NCBI GenBank assembly: GCA_965227065.1 | Contig: CBDDFN010000001.1 | Coordinates: forward strand, 1 to 64,000 | Reading direction: 5' to 3' | Source: CBDDFN01 sp965227065 | Lineage (GTDB): Bacteria; Pseudomonadota; Alphaproteobacteria; SPJN01 | Length of the DNA stretch: 64,000 bases | Shown here: positions 17,829 through 25,769 of the stretch, in pieces | Numbering within the stretch: position 1 is the first letter of the stretch | Layout of the letters: the number at the start of each line of letters is the position of its first letter | Program-made: the position numbers and the translations under genes | Notes under the pieces: model-generated | Told to the model about the DNA's origin: nothing | Database searches by the model: none | The model's input: the letters and a program-made list of their open reading frames with translations, nothing else

Positions 17829-18106
17829 ATGGTTTTTCAAGAGATCCACCCCTCCCTAACGCTCATTCTAATTTTTTTGCCAACGTTCGTGCATCGCACA
17901 ATTATTTCCCGCAAATGGAAAGATGAACTGGACCGATCTGAAAACACCATTCATGGATTTTATGTCAAAACGAACAAGGACTTTAATCGCGAATTGATCG
18001 GTCTGCCTTATTCCAAACACTGGCGTTACTGGAATTCACAAATCACCATCTGGGTCATTCTTTTTTTCCATTTGAATGGCTTTGGGAACAGCTCACTTCG
18101 CTCTAA
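17829..18106 (+). CDS. small double-span membrane protein, array member e, one-base frame slip
   Basis: The ATG at 17829 follows GAGGAG (17815-17820) by 8 nt. It starts VFQEIHPSLTLILIF, very like b and f, with RTIISRKWKDELDR after span 1 and SKHWRYWNSQITIW into span 2. As given the frame runs on to 18515 through non-family sequence. Changing the T7 run at 18061-18067 to T8 gives FFPFEWLWEQLTSL then TAA at 18104-18106: exactly the FPFExxW ending of b and f, and 92 residues, the family length. The long read-through product is therefore rejected. Function unknown. Confidence 0.65.
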
Positions 18107-18273
18107 CCACCGTCACGCGTATGCCACTTCAACTTGTTTCCTGACGCTTGATCGCCGGACAAATCTGAACAGACATCCGCCAGCCACCGCTTGGCCAACC
18201 ATTTTTTTGTTATACTTTGCGTCTTATCGCTTTATGGGCATCCCCATCCTCAAGCATCAGGCGAGAGTAACCG

Positions 18274-18540
18274 ATGATCATTTCAGACATCCATCCTCTG
18301 ATCTCAATGCTCTTAATCATTGCTCCCGCAGCCATTCATCACACTATGATGTATCGGAAGTGGAAGAAAAGCGATCTCGATCCGGGCATTCCCAGGACAC
18401 AAGCCATGTTCCAGATCAATCAACCCGGAATGTGGAGCGCTCTGCCGATCAGCAAATACAAAAAATATTGGAGTATTCAAATCGGCATCCCCGCGCTTCT
18501 TGTTTTTCCCTTTGAATATGTGTGGAGCCTTTTTGCATGA
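18274..18540 (+). CDS. small double-span membrane protein, array member f
   Basis: 88 residues starting MIISDIHPLISML, with GCGAGAG 6 nt before the ATG. It is a near copy of member b: the shared loop includes KSDLDPGIPRTQAMF, then MWSALPI and KYKKYWSIQIGIP, and the shared ending is FPFEYVW. Unlike b it has no large partner gene downstream, so it may be an orphan copy. An AT-rich TTTTTTTGTTATA lies about 60-70 bp upstream. The open frame of e, if read without correction, overlaps it. Function unknown. Confidence 0.75.
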   Translation: MIISDIHPLISMLLIIAPAAIHHTMMYRKWKKSDLDPGIPRTQAMFQINQPGMWSALPISKYKKYWSIQIGIPALLVFPFEYVWSLFA

Positions 18541-18717
18541 ATCATATTCATGCGCATTTAAGAGCAAAACCAGATCAAATGGCCGAATTTGAAGGCCGCG
18601 AAAACCCCGGCGACGCAATCGTCACGCCACCGCTGAAAATCTGGGATTTTTAAGCCCCCTTCTCACACGCGGCAAAACCCGGCATCGTGGTGGCATTCCA
18701 ACATTTCGAGTGCCGCC

Positions 18718-19431
18718 ATGATCCATCTTTATTTCTGCCCCACCCCCAACTGCCAGAAGATTTCGATCATGCTGGAGGAGACGGGGCTTGCCGCCACGCT
18801 CCACAAGGTCGACATCATTGCGGGCGACCAGAACGATCCTGACTTTGTGAAACTGTCGCCCAACCGCAAGGTGCCGGTGATTGTCGATGAAGATGGCCCC
18901 GGCGGGGCGCCGCTCACCCTGTGGGAATCAGGCGCGATCCTGACCTATCTGGCCGAAAAGACTGGCCGCTTCCTGCCCGCAGAGCCGCGCGCGCGGGCGC
19001 ACGTCATGCAATGGCTGTTCTGGCAGATGGCCTATGTCGGGCCGATGATGGGGCAGCTCCACCATTTTGTGATGTATGCGCCTGAAAAAATCCCTTACGC
19101 CGAGCAGCGCTATATGTCGGAGGTTCACCGGCTGCGCGGCCTGCTCAATGACACGCTGGCGGGTCGCGATTTCATTGCCGGGGAATTGTCGATTGCCGAC
19201 TTCGCCCTTTATCCCTGGATCAAGGGCTTTGGTTTCCGCTATCCCCCGGCCGAACCCTTGCCGCATATGGATGGCTGGGTCGCGCGGCTTGATGCGCGGG
19301 AGAAGACGCAGAAAGGTTTTCTTGCCAATATCGAAACCATCCGGCCCGAAGTGCTGGGGCAAAAGCCCGTCACCGATGACATTCGCAAAAGCCTGTTTGC
19401 GAGTTTTCAGGACGGGACGCATGGGAACTAA
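18718..19431 (+). CDS. glutathione S-transferase family protein, Nu-class/YghU-like
   Basis: 237 residues with an N-terminal thioredoxin-fold domain (~1-85) and a helical C-terminal domain. The N-terminus, HLYFCPTPNCQKISIMLEE, and the glutathione-binding segments NRKVPVIVD and WESGAILTYLAEK resemble the YfcG/YghU disulfide-bond reductase group. These reduce disulfides with two bound glutathiones. It has ordinary GC content and codon use, unlike the AT-rich genes on either side, so it looks like core DNA with the small-protein genes inserted around it. Confidence 0.85.
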   Translation: MIHLYFCPTPNCQKISIMLEETGLAATLHKVDIIAGDQNDPDFVKLSPNRKVPVIVDEDGPGGAPLTLWESGAILTYLAEKTGRFLPAEPRARAHVMQWLFWQMAYVGPMMGQLHHFVMYAPEKIPYAEQRYMSEVHRLRGLLNDTLAGRDFIAGELSIADFALYPWIKGFGFRYPPAEPLPHMDGWVARLDAREKTQKGFLANIETIRPEVLGQKPVTDDIRKSLFASFQDGTHGN

Positions 19432-19440
19432 AAAAGAACA

Positions 19441-19469
19441 TTGACGGAATTTTTGCGCCTTTATACAAT
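19441..19469 (+). promoter_or_regulatory. sigma-70-type promoter before array member g
   Basis: TTGACG (19441-19446) and TACAAT (19464-19469) are 17 bp apart, close to the consensus -35 and -10. The AT-rich element TTATTTTTGTTAAAAA follows directly (19469-19484), between -10 and the ribosome binding site. Confidence 0.6.
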
Positions 19470-19501
19470 TATTTTTGTTAAAAACAAATGGAGCAGTAAC
19501 C

Positions 19502-19795
19502 TTGGCTGATCTGCATGTATCATCTTCGTTTGTGGGCGAACCCTACGGATTCGCGGTATGGTCAGCTTTGTTTCTCTGGCTGTTTTTTCCAATGTTTGTT
19601 TATCAACAAATCCTGTTTCGCCGTTGGCGTCAGCGAGAAATTACCGATTTCAAGCTCAAACGATCATGGTGGAACTTTTTCCTTTTTTTCCCCAACGAGG
19701 CCTATGCCCGCCCCTATCGAGAGCACTCTAAGTTTTGGACCATTCAAATCTTTTGGTTTTTGATATTTGCACCTCTTAGTTTGCTTATTTTGTAG
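19502..19795 (+). CDS. small double-span membrane protein, array member g
   Basis: 97 residues from a TTG at 19502 with GGAG (19490-19493) 8 nt upstream; a frame from 19475 also exists but runs through the promoter-proximal AT motif. Span 1 (~14-32) is rich in F, L and W and is followed by LFRRWRQREITDFK. The loop contains HSKFWTIQIFWF, which opens span 2, ending LSLLIL. The layout is that of members a-f, with little direct identity. It ends just before the large glycine-rich gene B, repeating the b-A pairing. Function unknown. Confidence 0.7.
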   Translation: MADLHVSSSFVGEPYGFAVWSALFLWLFFPMFVYQQILFRRWRQREITDFKLKRSWWNFFLFFPNEAYARPYREHSKFWTIQIFWFLIFAPLSLLIL

Positions 19796-19834
19796 GTAGT
19801 GCGGTTTAGCTCTCCATATTTAGTGGACACCTCC

Positions 19835-20977
19835 ATGAAAACCCCCGTCTCTACGAGAAATTCTCTTCTTACAGAGAAAACCGACCAACACTACTCAACC
19901 GCCACGGCTCGCACGCCGACCCCTGATCGTCATCTTTTAAATTCGCACACAAGCCCCGCTCAAAAAGTCATTGATGCGCACTCTGACGAACCTCTCGATC
20001 TACCGTTGAGCGACAATTCCGCCAAGCCAATCTCTCTTCCAGATGCCGTCAAAGTAGAACACGCATCCTCAGGCCCTCCAAAATCCAACTTGCTGCGGCC
20101 ACCGACATCTCCAAGAAATATGGATAGTAGTAGCAGTGTTCCAGAACGGACTGACCTTCTTAGCCGCAATCAGGCCCCATTTGATTCCTTTGAAGATGAA
20201 AAGCTTGTAACCTCTGGAACATGGGTAAAGACAGGCCGCACATTTGCAAGCATGGGTGTAGGACTCGGAGTTAGTGGCGAAATCGTTCATTTCGACGGCA
20301 CACAAGAAAAAACCGGAAAACATGTACGAATTTGGGCAGCTGGCATCAATGGCGACGCAGGCTTCAGTTTGCCAGGAGCCCCACAAGCAGGCTCAGGTAT
20401 ATTTCATTATGCTGGTCCGCTCAAAGCCATAGGAGGGCTGTCAGCTAGCGTTCAAATGTCGGCCGGAATTACTGGCTCTGTCAGCGTCAACATTGATGGA
20501 TCGGGCGGCATGGCGCAGTATGGAGGAGAAACCTCTATTGGGGCCAACATCGGTCTTTCGTATGCCGCCATCGTAGAGGTTGATGGCGAAATCATTTATG
20601 CGTTCGGAACGGGCCGGAAATTTGAGCGCGCATTTTTCGATGGGGAGCTTGACGCGATGCGCTACAGCTTGGCGAATTCCCCTGCTGGCAAGGTTGAAAT
20701 TCACCTAACCAATCCTGATGGCTTCACCATGGTACAGCAGCATCAAAGGGTTCCGCACCCATCTGGTGGCTTTCAAATTAATGTGAAAGAATATCTGCTT
20801 GGTAAAGACGGAAGACGGGTTAACTCAAAAACTGAGAAAGCATATACCTCCGAACCATGGCACTACTATGTCAGCGAGCAGGAAATGCGTGCAATTCCGC
20901 GAAAGTCTCAGTCGTTCAAACCAATTGAATTTGGCCGCCTACAAAAACTGCTATTTCCTGCATTTAACGAGCGATAG
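19835..20977 (+). CDS. large glycine-rich partner protein B, unknown family
   Basis: 380 residues from the ATG at 19835; an in-frame GTG at 19799, just after g's stop, would add 12. Neither has a strong ribosome binding site. Residues ~1-125 are low in complexity, rich in S, T, P and D. Residues ~130-260 show alternating hydrophobic/small residues with many glycines (for example SVQMSAGITGSVSVNIDGSG), probably beta-sheet. The rest is mixed, with AIPRKSQSFKP near the end. No signal peptide, membrane helix or known motif. The glycine-rich part and what follows resemble protein A at 13432; A has a long proline-rich tail instead of the long leader. Codon use is AT-richer than the metabolic genes. 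Both A and B follow a small double-span gene. Confidence 0.7.
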   Translation: MKTPVSTRNSLLTEKTDQHYSTATARTPTPDRHLLNSHTSPAQKVIDAHSDEPLDLPLSDNSAKPISLPDAVKVEHASSGPPKSNLLRPPTSPRNMDSSSSVPERTDLLSRNQAPFDSFEDEKLVTSGTWVKTGRTFASMGVGLGVSGEIVHFDGTQEKTGKHVRIWAAGINGDAGFSLPGAPQAGSGIFHYAGPLKAIGGLSASVQMSAGITGSVSVNIDGSGGMAQYGGETSIGANIGLSYAAIVEVDGEIIYAFGTGRKFERAFFDGELDAMRYSLANSPAGKVEIHLTNPDGFTMVQQHQRVPHPSGGFQINVKEYLLGKDGRRVNSKTEKAYTSEPWHYYVSEQEMRAIPRKSQSFKPIEFGRLQKLLFPAFNER

Positions 20978-21006
20978 TGAACTGGCCTCTTTGGAAGATC
21001 AATTTT

Positions 21007-21441
21007 ATGACCGATACGACACACACACCCTCCGCCAATCCGATTTACGCCTGGGTGAAGGATCACCCTTACGCCACAGGCTCCCTGCTCGTTGCCATGA
21101 CCTTGCCGGTCCATGCGCTCGTCCCGCACGATATTTCGGTGGCGCTGGCCGCGATCATGATGGGCATGATTGCCGGGGTCTATCTCGGCTTTGCGCTGAT
21201 GGATGGCCGCGACAAGATCATCGGCCTCGAAATACTGGTGATCTTCGGCTTTGTCGGCGCAGCACTGGCCGGGCTGCTGATCAATCCGCTGATCATGGCG
21301 GCCACCTATTTCGCCCATGGTCTGTGGGACATGGCCCATCACAAATCGGTCTCGACCCACATGCCGCGCTTTTACATTCCCGCCTGCATGATTTTTGACT
21401 GGATTGCCGCGGCGGGCCTGGCGCTCATCTGGCTGTTGTGA
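21007..21441 (+). CDS. multi-span membrane protein, DUF6010-like
   Basis: 144 residues with four hydrophobic segments (~residues 24-40, 43-63, 70-90, 120-143). A histidine-rich HGLWDMAHHK between spans 3 and 4 recalls the HGAxDVxHH motif I associate with DUF6010 proteins; this family call is from memory. The ATG at 21007 has GGAAG 9 nt upstream; a GTG at 20977 is less likely. The start is 29 bp after gene B but composition returns to the chromosomal norm, and 7 bp separate it from the downstream transferase gene, suggesting an operon with that gene instead. Confidence 0.7.
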   Translation: MTDTTHTPSANPIYAWVKDHPYATGSLLVAMTLPVHALVPHDISVALAAIMMGMIAGVYLGFALMDGRDKIIGLEILVIFGFVGAALAGLLINPLIMAATYFAHGLWDMAHHKSVSTHMPRFYIPACMIFDWIAAAGLALIWLL

Positions 21442-21448
21442 GGATGGT

Positions 21449-22198
21449 ATGCCGTCGCTTGAGCTTCTGACCTTTCGCCGGTCACACTATAATGAGAAAG
21501 CGCGCTGGGCACTCGACTATAAGGGGCTTGCCCACACCCGCACCTATCTGATGCCCGGCCCCCATGCGGGCAAGGTAAAAAAGCTCGCCGGCGGGACGAC
21601 CACGCCGGTTCTGCTGATTGATGGCGTGCCGCTGCAAGGCTCTGACCGCATTCTTGAGAGGCTGGAGGAGATCAAGCCCGACCCACCTTTGTTTCCTGAG
21701 GAGTTGCGCGGCGACATTGATCCGCTGGTGCGCTTCTTTGATGACGAGCTTGGCCCTGATTTGCGGCGCTGTGTCTTCACCGCGCTGATCAAGAACAATG
21801 CCTACACAGCTTCGGTTTTTGTGGATCGCAACAGCGCGGTCGAACAATGGGTTTACCGGCGCGCCTTGCCTTTGGTTAAGGGCCGGATTGCCCGCGAAAT
21901 GGGCGTCACCCACAAAGCGTTGGTCAAGAAGAGCTTTGAGACAGTGGATCGCGCACTTGACCTGATTGCCGAGCGCAGCGCAGCCACCGGCTACCTGGCC
22001 GGTGATTGTTTCACCGCCGCTGATCTGACGGCCGCGGCCCTGATGGGACCGGGCGTCCGGCTGACCCATCCCGACATGCAATTGCCTGAGCCGGAGCCTG
22101 ATGATCTCAGCACCATGCGCACGCGCTGGGCCGCCCATCCCGGCGCGCAATGGGTGCTCGACATTTATGCCAGGCACCGTCCATCACCGCTTGCTTAG
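21449..22198 (+). CDS. glutathione S-transferase family protein
   Basis: 249 residues. The N-terminal thioredoxin-like part begins LELLTFRRSHYNEKARWALD, where a serine in RRSHYNEKAR takes the usual N-terminal catalytic place, and GGTTTPVLLIDG is the cis-proline loop. The C-terminal helical domain ends near 22150 with LAGDCFTAADLTAAAL, the N-capping box region. Substrate unknown. Cotranscribed with the membrane protein before it (7-bp gap). Its stop overlaps the convergent GH3 gene by 4 nt. Confidence 0.8.
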   Translation: MPSLELLTFRRSHYNEKARWALDYKGLAHTRTYLMPGPHAGKVKKLAGGTTTPVLLIDGVPLQGSDRILERLEEIKPDPPLFPEELRGDIDPLVRFFDDELGPDLRRCVFTALIKNNAYTASVFVDRNSAVEQWVYRRALPLVKGRIAREMGVTHKALVKKSFETVDRALDLIAERSAATGYLAGDCFTAADLTAAALMGPGVRLTHPDMQLPEPEPDDLSTMRTRWAAHPGAQWVLDIYARHRPSPLA

Positions 22199-24606
22199 TC
22201 GAGCGTGATCTGTGTCTTGAACACGCATTCAGCAGCATTGCGGTTGGCCCGGATTTCGTAACCCCCCGGTGCAACGGTGAAGGCGCGCGCGGCTTCGTCC
22301 CAATGGGCGAAGGCATCGTCGGTCAGTGCCAGCGACACCGTCTGGGCCGCGCCCGGTGCAAGGCTGACTTTCGCGAAGGCTTTGAGTTCCTGCACCGGCC
22401 GGTCCGCCACCGGGTTGAGCGGGGCGACATAGATTTGCACCACATCATCAAGCGCGCGGGGGCTTGTGTTGGTGATGGTCACCGACACGACCCCTTCCGC
22501 AGTGACCGCAAAGTCCGACCATTCGGTTGCGCCATAGCTCAACCCAAAGCCGAAGGGAAACAGCGGATCGGGCGTATCGGCACGGTCATAATGGCGATAG
22601 CCGATATCAAGCCCCTCGCCATAGGCCATGGCATGATCAGCGCCGGGATAGTGCGGAAAGGCTGGCGTGTCTTCCAGCCGTTTGGGGAAGCTCGTTGGCA
22701 ATCGTCCGCTGGGGGAATAATCACCAAACACCAGATCCGCCAGCGCCGACCCGAATTCCTGACCGGGAAACCAGGTAAGCAGAATGGCGGGCGCCTCATC
22801 GGCCCAGTCCATGGTGACCGGCGCGCCCGCATTGACGATAACCGCACAGTTGGGATTGGCCGCCACAACGGCGCGCAGCAGCTCGGCCTGCGGTCCCGGC
22901 AGATCAAGGCTCTTGCGGTCATGGCCTTCTGATTCCCAATCGGGATTGGTGCCCAGCATCAGCACCACCGCATCGGCCTGTTTGGCTGCCTCTATTGCTT
23001 CGGCCATCAGGTCGGTCTCCTGTGGCGGCTGACAGCCGATCTGAACCGCCGACAGAATGTGGAACGCGGTCTTGAGAAACTCGACCCGCAGGCTCACCGC
23101 CTCGCCCGCCACCAGGTCAACCGGCGCGGTCTTTTCGGTGGAGCCGAAGGAATAAAAGCTTTCCCCCGGTGTCTGGTCGGTCCAATTGTCGATCACCAGC
23201 TCGCCATTGATGAACAGCTTGGCAAAGCCTGCGCTCATCAGGCCGAACAAATGGCTGCCGTCGCGCTCGGCCGTGAAGGTGCCCGTAATCACCGCGCTTA
23301 GTTCGCCATCGGGCCCGACCGGGGCAAAGCCGTCATAGAAGCGCAGCACCGAGTCTTTGGTCTCCTTGATTTTGGCGGCGGGGCCCGATTGATCAGCTCC
23401 TGACCAGATTTCGGCATGAAAGGTGCCGCCCTCCAGCCGGGCGGGATCAAAGGCGGGCAGATATTTGAAAGTCTCACAGCCTTTGGCGTAAGTGACCGCA
23501 TTGCCGCCCAGCCGTTCGATCATGCCGTCCAGGGGGTGGATTTGGGCATGGGCGAAAACGGCGGACGATCCCCCGCCTTGCACCTGACCCCGCTTGGCAT
23601 TGGGGCCGATCACCGCAAGCGTTTCAATCGTGTTCCGGTCAAAGGGCAGCACGCCGTTGTTTTTCAGAAGCACCATGGCTTCGCGCGCGGCCCGGCGCGT
23701 CAGTTCCCGCGTGGCGGGGCGGTCCGATCCGGTTTCAACCTTGTCATCGGGATCATCGAGACGGCCGGTTTGTTCCATCACCCACAGTAGGCGTCGAACC
23801 TTGTCATCGATTGTGCTTTCGGCAACCGCGCCGCTTTTGACCGCTTCAACAAGCTTGGCACCCCAGGTGCGCGCAGGCCCCGGCATTTCGACATCAAGCC
23901 CGCCATTGGCATTCTCAACCGTTTCGAGACAGGCGCCCCAGTCGGAGACGACAAAGCCCTCAAAGCCCCATTCGCTTTTCAGCACACCATTGACCAGCTC
24001 ATCATGTGAGCTGGCATAGGTGCCATTGATGCGGTTATAGGCGCTCATGACCGACCAGGCACCCGCCTGTTTGACACCCATTTCAAAGGGTTTGAGGTAA
24101 AGCTCGCGCAAAGCCCGCTCATCGACGTCGGAGCTGATCATATGCCGGTCAAATTCGGTGTCATTGGCGACATAGTGCTTGAGGCAGGCCCCAACTTTCT
24201 GGCTTTGCAATCCGTTGACATAAGCCACCGTCAGCGCACCAGTCAGCAGCGGGTCTTCGCTCATACATTCAAAGTGCCGCCCACCCAGCGGATGGCGATG
24301 CAAATTGATGGTCGGGCCAAGCAGAACTTGCGCGCCCTTGTCGCGCGCCTCTTCGCCGAGGGCTGCGCCAACCTCTTCCATCAGGGCTACGTTCCAGGTG
24401 GCGCCAAGCGCCGACCCGACCGGGAAGCTCGCCGACATTGCCCCCGACACGCCATTGCCGCGCGCGCCATTGGGCCCATCGGTCATTTTGAGCTTGGGGA
24501 TACCCAGCCGCTCAACCGGCGCGGTCTGCCAACTGTCGCACCCCGACAGCATGGTAACCTTTTCTTCCAAAGTAAGTGCGGCGATCAGATCGTCTATACG
24601 GCTCAT
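22195..24606 (-). CDS. beta-glucosidase, glycoside hydrolase family 3, with PA14 insert
   Basis: 803 residues. The GH3 N-terminal barrel (~1-290) has KHYVANDTEFDRH and FVVSDWGA, where the Asp is the nucleophile. The (alpha/beta) sandwich domain is split by a PA14-type beta-barrel (~390-530, with a DGSHLFGLMSAGFAKLFING segment). A fibronectin-III-like domain ends the protein. This plan matches cytoplasmic or periplasmic beta-glucosidases where PA14 shapes the pocket for short oligosaccharides. No signal peptide, so it probably acts in the cytoplasm on imported di- or trisaccharides. Last gene of the folD - FAD oxidase - GH3 run on the minus strand. Confidence 0.92.
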   Translation of the reverse strand: MSRIDDLIAALTLEEKVTMLSGCDSWQTAPVERLGIPKLKMTDGPNGARGNGVSGAMSASFPVGSALGATWNVALMEEVGAALGEEARDKGAQVLLGPTINLHRHPLGGRHFECMSEDPLLTGALTVAYVNGLQSQKVGACLKHYVANDTEFDRHMISSDVDERALRELYLKPFEMGVKQAGAWSVMSAYNRINGTYASSHDELVNGVLKSEWGFEGFVVSDWGACLETVENANGGLDVEMPGPARTWGAKLVEAVKSGAVAESTIDDKVRRLLWVMEQTGRLDDPDDKVETGSDRPATRELTRRAAREAMVLLKNNGVLPFDRNTIETLAVIGPNAKRGQVQGGGSSAVFAHAQIHPLDGMIERLGGNAVTYAKGCETFKYLPAFDPARLEGGTFHAEIWSGADQSGPAAKIKETKDSVLRFYDGFAPVGPDGELSAVITGTFTAERDGSHLFGLMSAGFAKLFINGELVIDNWTDQTPGESFYSFGSTEKTAPVDLVAGEAVSLRVEFLKTAFHILSAVQIGCQPPQETDLMAEAIEAAKQADAVVLMLGTNPDWESEGHDRKSLDLPGPQAELLRAVVAANPNCAVIVNAGAPVTMDWADEAPAILLTWFPGQEFGSALADLVFGDYSPSGRLPTSFPKRLEDTPAFPHYPGADHAMAYGEGLDIGYRHYDRADTPDPLFPFGFGLSYGATEWSDFAVTAEGVVSVTITNTSPRALDDVVQIYVAPLNPVADRPVQELKAFAKVSLAPGAAQTVSLALTDDAFAHWDEAARAFTVAPGGYEIRANRNAAECVFKTQITLD

Positions 24607-24662
24607 TATGTCCCCCTGTTGGTCGGGGGAGAAAAGCCGATCTCACCCGCCAAAGCAATCAG

Positions 24663-25766
24663 TCAGCGCAATCGTTCGGGCGCAATAAGTCTGTAAAGCT
24701 CTGTGTCGATGGTCTCATCACAGGCCAGCGCCGCGCCGGTGCGCGCCAGGGCCGGCGCCATCTGGATGCCGTACCCGCCTTGTCCGGCAAACCAGATAAA
24801 GCCCTCATGACCCGGCTCAAACCCCGCCACAGGGTTGCGGTCAACCGCGAAGGAGCGCAGGCCCGCCCAGCGATGGTCTATCCGTTTGATCGTTAGCGTA
24901 GTGGCCCGTTCGATCGTGTCGGCGCACACGGCGATATCGATTTCATCGGGCTGGACATCATGGGCGATCATGTCGGTCTCATCACAGGGACTGCCCAGCA
25001 ACAGGCCCGCTTCGGGTTTGATGTAAAATTCGTCATTGGCATGCCACACCAGCGGCCAGCGGGAAATGTCTAGCCCTTGGGGAGCTTTGAATGTCATGGC
25101 CGTGCGCCGCTTGGGCTGGATCCCGATGGGCGCGACGCCGCAGCGTTCGGCAACCGTATCAGCCCATGCCCCTGCTGCATTGACCAGGATACGCGCGTCA
25201 AACGACCCCGCCTTTGTCTCCAGCCGCCAGCTTCCATCATAAACCCCGCTTACCAATTCAGCGCGATTGACGAGCTTGACACCGCGTCTTTTGCCGTCGC
25301 GCAGGTAAGAACCGTGGATCTCATTCACGTCCATGGCGGCGGAGCCTGCCTCAAACAACGCCCCTTCAAGCGCTTCTGTCCGCAACACCGGCACCCGGGC
25401 TTGCGCATCTGCCGCAGACAGGCGCGTCAGCCCCGGCAACTCGGCCGACAGCTCATCATATTTGGCATCAAGCAGGGCTGCTTCACCCTTCCAGGCAATG
25501 AACAGACAGCCCACCGCCGGGCCGACCATCGGGGCGTTGGCAAAATCAGGCTCTGGCCCGAAATAAAAATCGCGCGATTGCGCCGTCAGCACCCGGACGG
25601 CTTTGGGGCCGTACCCCCCGGCATACATGGCTGCTGACCGGCCCGTCGTGTGGAAGCCCGGCTGGCCTTCCATTTCAAGTAGCAGCACGGACGCGCCCCG
25701 CACACTCAGCTCGCGCGCTATCGAGGCACCGGCTATCCCCGCTCCGGCAATGGCGAAATCAAACAT
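24663..25766 (-). CDS. FAD-dependent amino-acid oxidase-type oxidoreductase (DadA/glycine oxidase fold)
   Basis: 367 residues. The N-terminal Rossmann motif is AGAGIAGASIARELSVRGASVLLLE, given here as GAGIAGASIA plus the acidic end of strand 2. GRSAAMYAGGYG follows. The C-terminal WFAGQGGYGIQMAPA binds FAD. The family oxidises secondary or primary amines of amino acids (DadA, glycine oxidase, sarcosine oxidase). Substrate unclear. It starts 3 nt after the folD stop, and folD provides methylene-THF chemistry, so a one-carbon substrate such as sarcosine or glycine is possible. Confidence 0.85.
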   Translation of the reverse strand: MFDFAIAGAGIAGASIARELSVRGASVLLLEMEGQPGFHTTGRSAAMYAGGYGPKAVRVLTAQSRDFYFGPEPDFANAPMVGPAVGCLFIAWKGEAALLDAKYDELSAELPGLTRLSAADAQARVPVLRTEALEGALFEAGSAAMDVNEIHGSYLRDGKRRGVKLVNRAELVSGVYDGSWRLETKAGSFDARILVNAAGAWADTVAERCGVAPIGIQPKRRTAMTFKAPQGLDISRWPLVWHANDEFYIKPEAGLLLGSPCDETDMIAHDVQPDEIDIAVCADTIERATTLTIKRIDHRWAGLRSFAVDRNPVAGFEPGHEGFIWFAGQGGYGIQMAPALARTGAALACDETIDTELYRLIAPERLR

Positions 25767-25769
25767 GCC

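Noticed and set aside
17829..18515. 228-residue open frame as a single protein
   Set aside because: Its first 80 residues are an array member; after the T7 run the sequence overlaps member f in another frame and resembles nothing. A one-base change gives the expected FPFEWLW ending and a stop at 18106.
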